From Bacteroidota bacterium (GTDB lineage: Bacteria; Bacteroidota; Bacteroidia; Flavobacteriales; Flavobacteriaceae): a DNA stretch of 14,678 bases. The stretch lies in the NCBI GenBank assembly GCA_009936675.1, contig JAACDY010000165.1:1-14678 (forward strand). Direction: 5' to 3'. The translations under genes were made by a program, and so were the position numbers. The notes under the pieces are model-generated. The model was not told the origin of the DNA. It saw nothing but the letters and a program-made list of their open reading frames with translations, and did no database searches. Shown here piece after piece: positions 13,868-14,678 of this stretch (positions are counted from its first letter, which is position 1; the number at the start of each line of letters is the position of its first letter).

Positions 13868-14678
13868 TTACGATCTGTTTATCATCAGTAACTCTTCCAA
13901 GACATCTCTTTTATTGGAAAGTCTGGGGACTTTATGTTGCCCTCCCAATTTATTTTTTTTGGCCATCCAATTGTAGAACAGATTTTTCTTGGCAATCTCC
14001 AACTTGGGAAGTGTCAGGGTCATGTTCTTATGTCTTTTGGCCTCATAGTCAGAATTTTCTTCCTTTAAAAATTGATCCAGAAGTTCAATAAATTGACTGC
14101 TGTCTTTGGGGGGATTTTTAAACTCGATCAGCCATTGATGCCCACCTTTTTGGTTGGTTCCCATAAAAATTGGTCCGGCAGTATAGTCTACGATATCAAG
14201 ATTCATGCTTTTGGAGGCTCTGCTGAGCGCCACCTCTGCATTTTCAATCATCAATTCTTCTCCAAAGACATTGATGTGATTTTTTGTCCTGCCTGTGATT
14301 TGAATGCGGTAGGGACTCAAACAAGTAAACTTTACAGTATCCCCGATCTTGTAGCGCCACAAACCTGCATTGGTAGTGATGACCATGGCATAGTTTTTCC
14401 CTAATTCAACCTCACTGAGGGGGAGTATGACTTCGGTTTCATCCCGATCCGTTTGATCCATTGGTATAAACTCATAAAAAATACCGTAGTCGAGCATCAG
14501 CAGTAATTCTTGCGAATCATTGCGGTCTTGCATTCCAAAAAAACCTTCTGAGGCATTGTAAATTTCAAAAAAGTTGAGATCAGTACCTTGAAATAGTTTT
14601 TTGAATTGTTCGCGATAGGGATGGAAACTAACCCCTCCGTGGAAGTAAACTTCTACCATTGGCCATACTTCTGTAATG
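13868..14678 (-). CDS. GH3-family adenylate-forming enzyme, C-terminal part (5' end outside window)
   Basis: The minus-strand frame is open to the window edge and gives 269 residues, so the N-terminal half is missing. The internal Met at 14659 is not the start, because the residues before it (ITEVWP) continue the family pattern. Motifs are FHGGVSFHPYR, YNASEGFFG (nucleotide binding), GLWRYKIGDTVKF and ITGRTKNHINVFGEELM, which belong to the GH3 (auxin-responsive) family of acyl-adenylate/thioester-forming enzymes. Plant members join amino acids to auxin or jasmonate. Bacterial members are common in Bacteroidota with unknown substrates, so an auxin role should not be assumed. The gene converges on clpX with a 1-base gap. 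Confidence 0.9.
   Translation of the reverse strand, partial: ITEVWPMVEVYFHGGVSFHPYREQFKKLFQGTDLNFFEIYNASEGFFGMQDRNDSQELLLMLDYGIFYEFIPMDQTDRDETEVILPLSEVELGKNYAMVITTNAGLWRYKIGDTVKFTCLSPYRIQITGRTKNHINVFGEELMIENAEVALSRASKSMNLDIVDYTAGPIFMGTNQKGGHQWLIEFKNPPKDSSQFIELLDQFLKEENSDYEAKRHKNMTLTLPKLEIAKKNLFYNWMAKKNKLGGQHKVPRLSNKRDVLEELLMINRS

Noticed and set aside
14072..14404. Plus-strand 110-residue open frame opposite the GH3 gene
   Set aside because: It is antisense to a clear GH3-family coding region with conserved motifs and has no independent support.
1..14678. Search by eye for CRISPR arrays, insertion sequences, tRNA genes, phage or defence genes
   Set aside because: No regularly spaced repeats, terminal inverted repeats with a transposase, cloverleaf-like segments or defence-type domains were seen; nearly all DNA is accounted for by ordinary genes.

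Overview
The window looks like chromosomal DNA of a Bacteroidota bacterium, most likely class Flavobacteriia. The basis is moderate AT richness, promoters of the TAnnTTTG type, A/T-rich translation starts without Shine-Dalgarno sequences, two TonB-dependent receptors with carboxypeptidase-regulatory-like N-terminal domains, acidic lipoprotein sorting signals, an S16 ribosomal protein with a long acidic tail, and a ClpX of flavobacterial type. This is judged from recalled families; no database search was possible. No rRNA, tRNA, CRISPR array, insertion sequence or phage gene was seen. No gene-free stretch exceeds 300 bases; the longest is 10393-10602 (210 bases), which holds two back-to-back promoters and an RNA hairpin.

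Region 1 (1-2069): the 3' part of a GMC-family flavoprotein oxidoreductase converges, with a 4-base overlap, on a formylglycine-generating enzyme (FGE) gene. The FGE keeps both catalytic cysteines and has an export or lipoprotein signal.

Region 2 (2149-6203): four same-strand genes that look like a metal-uptake operon. They are a small His/Cys-rich membrane-anchored or secreted protein, a His/Asp-rich lipoprotein with a probable surface-export signal, a TonB-dependent receptor whose plug resembles the ZnuD-like group, and a secreted protein of unknown family with a highly charged tail. The lipoprotein and receptor genes share one base (TAATG), and the last two are 4 bases apart. This is the most interesting part of the window.

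Region 3 (6187-9126): a Rieske [2Fe-2S] lipoprotein (minus strand, 3' end overlapping the operon) and, divergent from it, a second TonB-dependent receptor of unknown substrate.

Region 4 (9130-10392, minus strand): the translation genes rpsP and rimM, with a compact hairpin containing an SD-like sequence in the rpsP leader and a 14-residue tandem repeat in the S16 tail.

Region 5 (10603-13866): the protein quality-control cluster tig-clpP-clpX, the widely conserved order, behind a good flavobacterial promoter. Region 6 (13868-14678, minus strand): the C-terminal part of a GH3-family adenylating enzyme, running off the window.

All four convergent gene pairs meet with at most 3 bases between them or overlap outright, leaving no room for classical intrinsic terminators between their stop codons.
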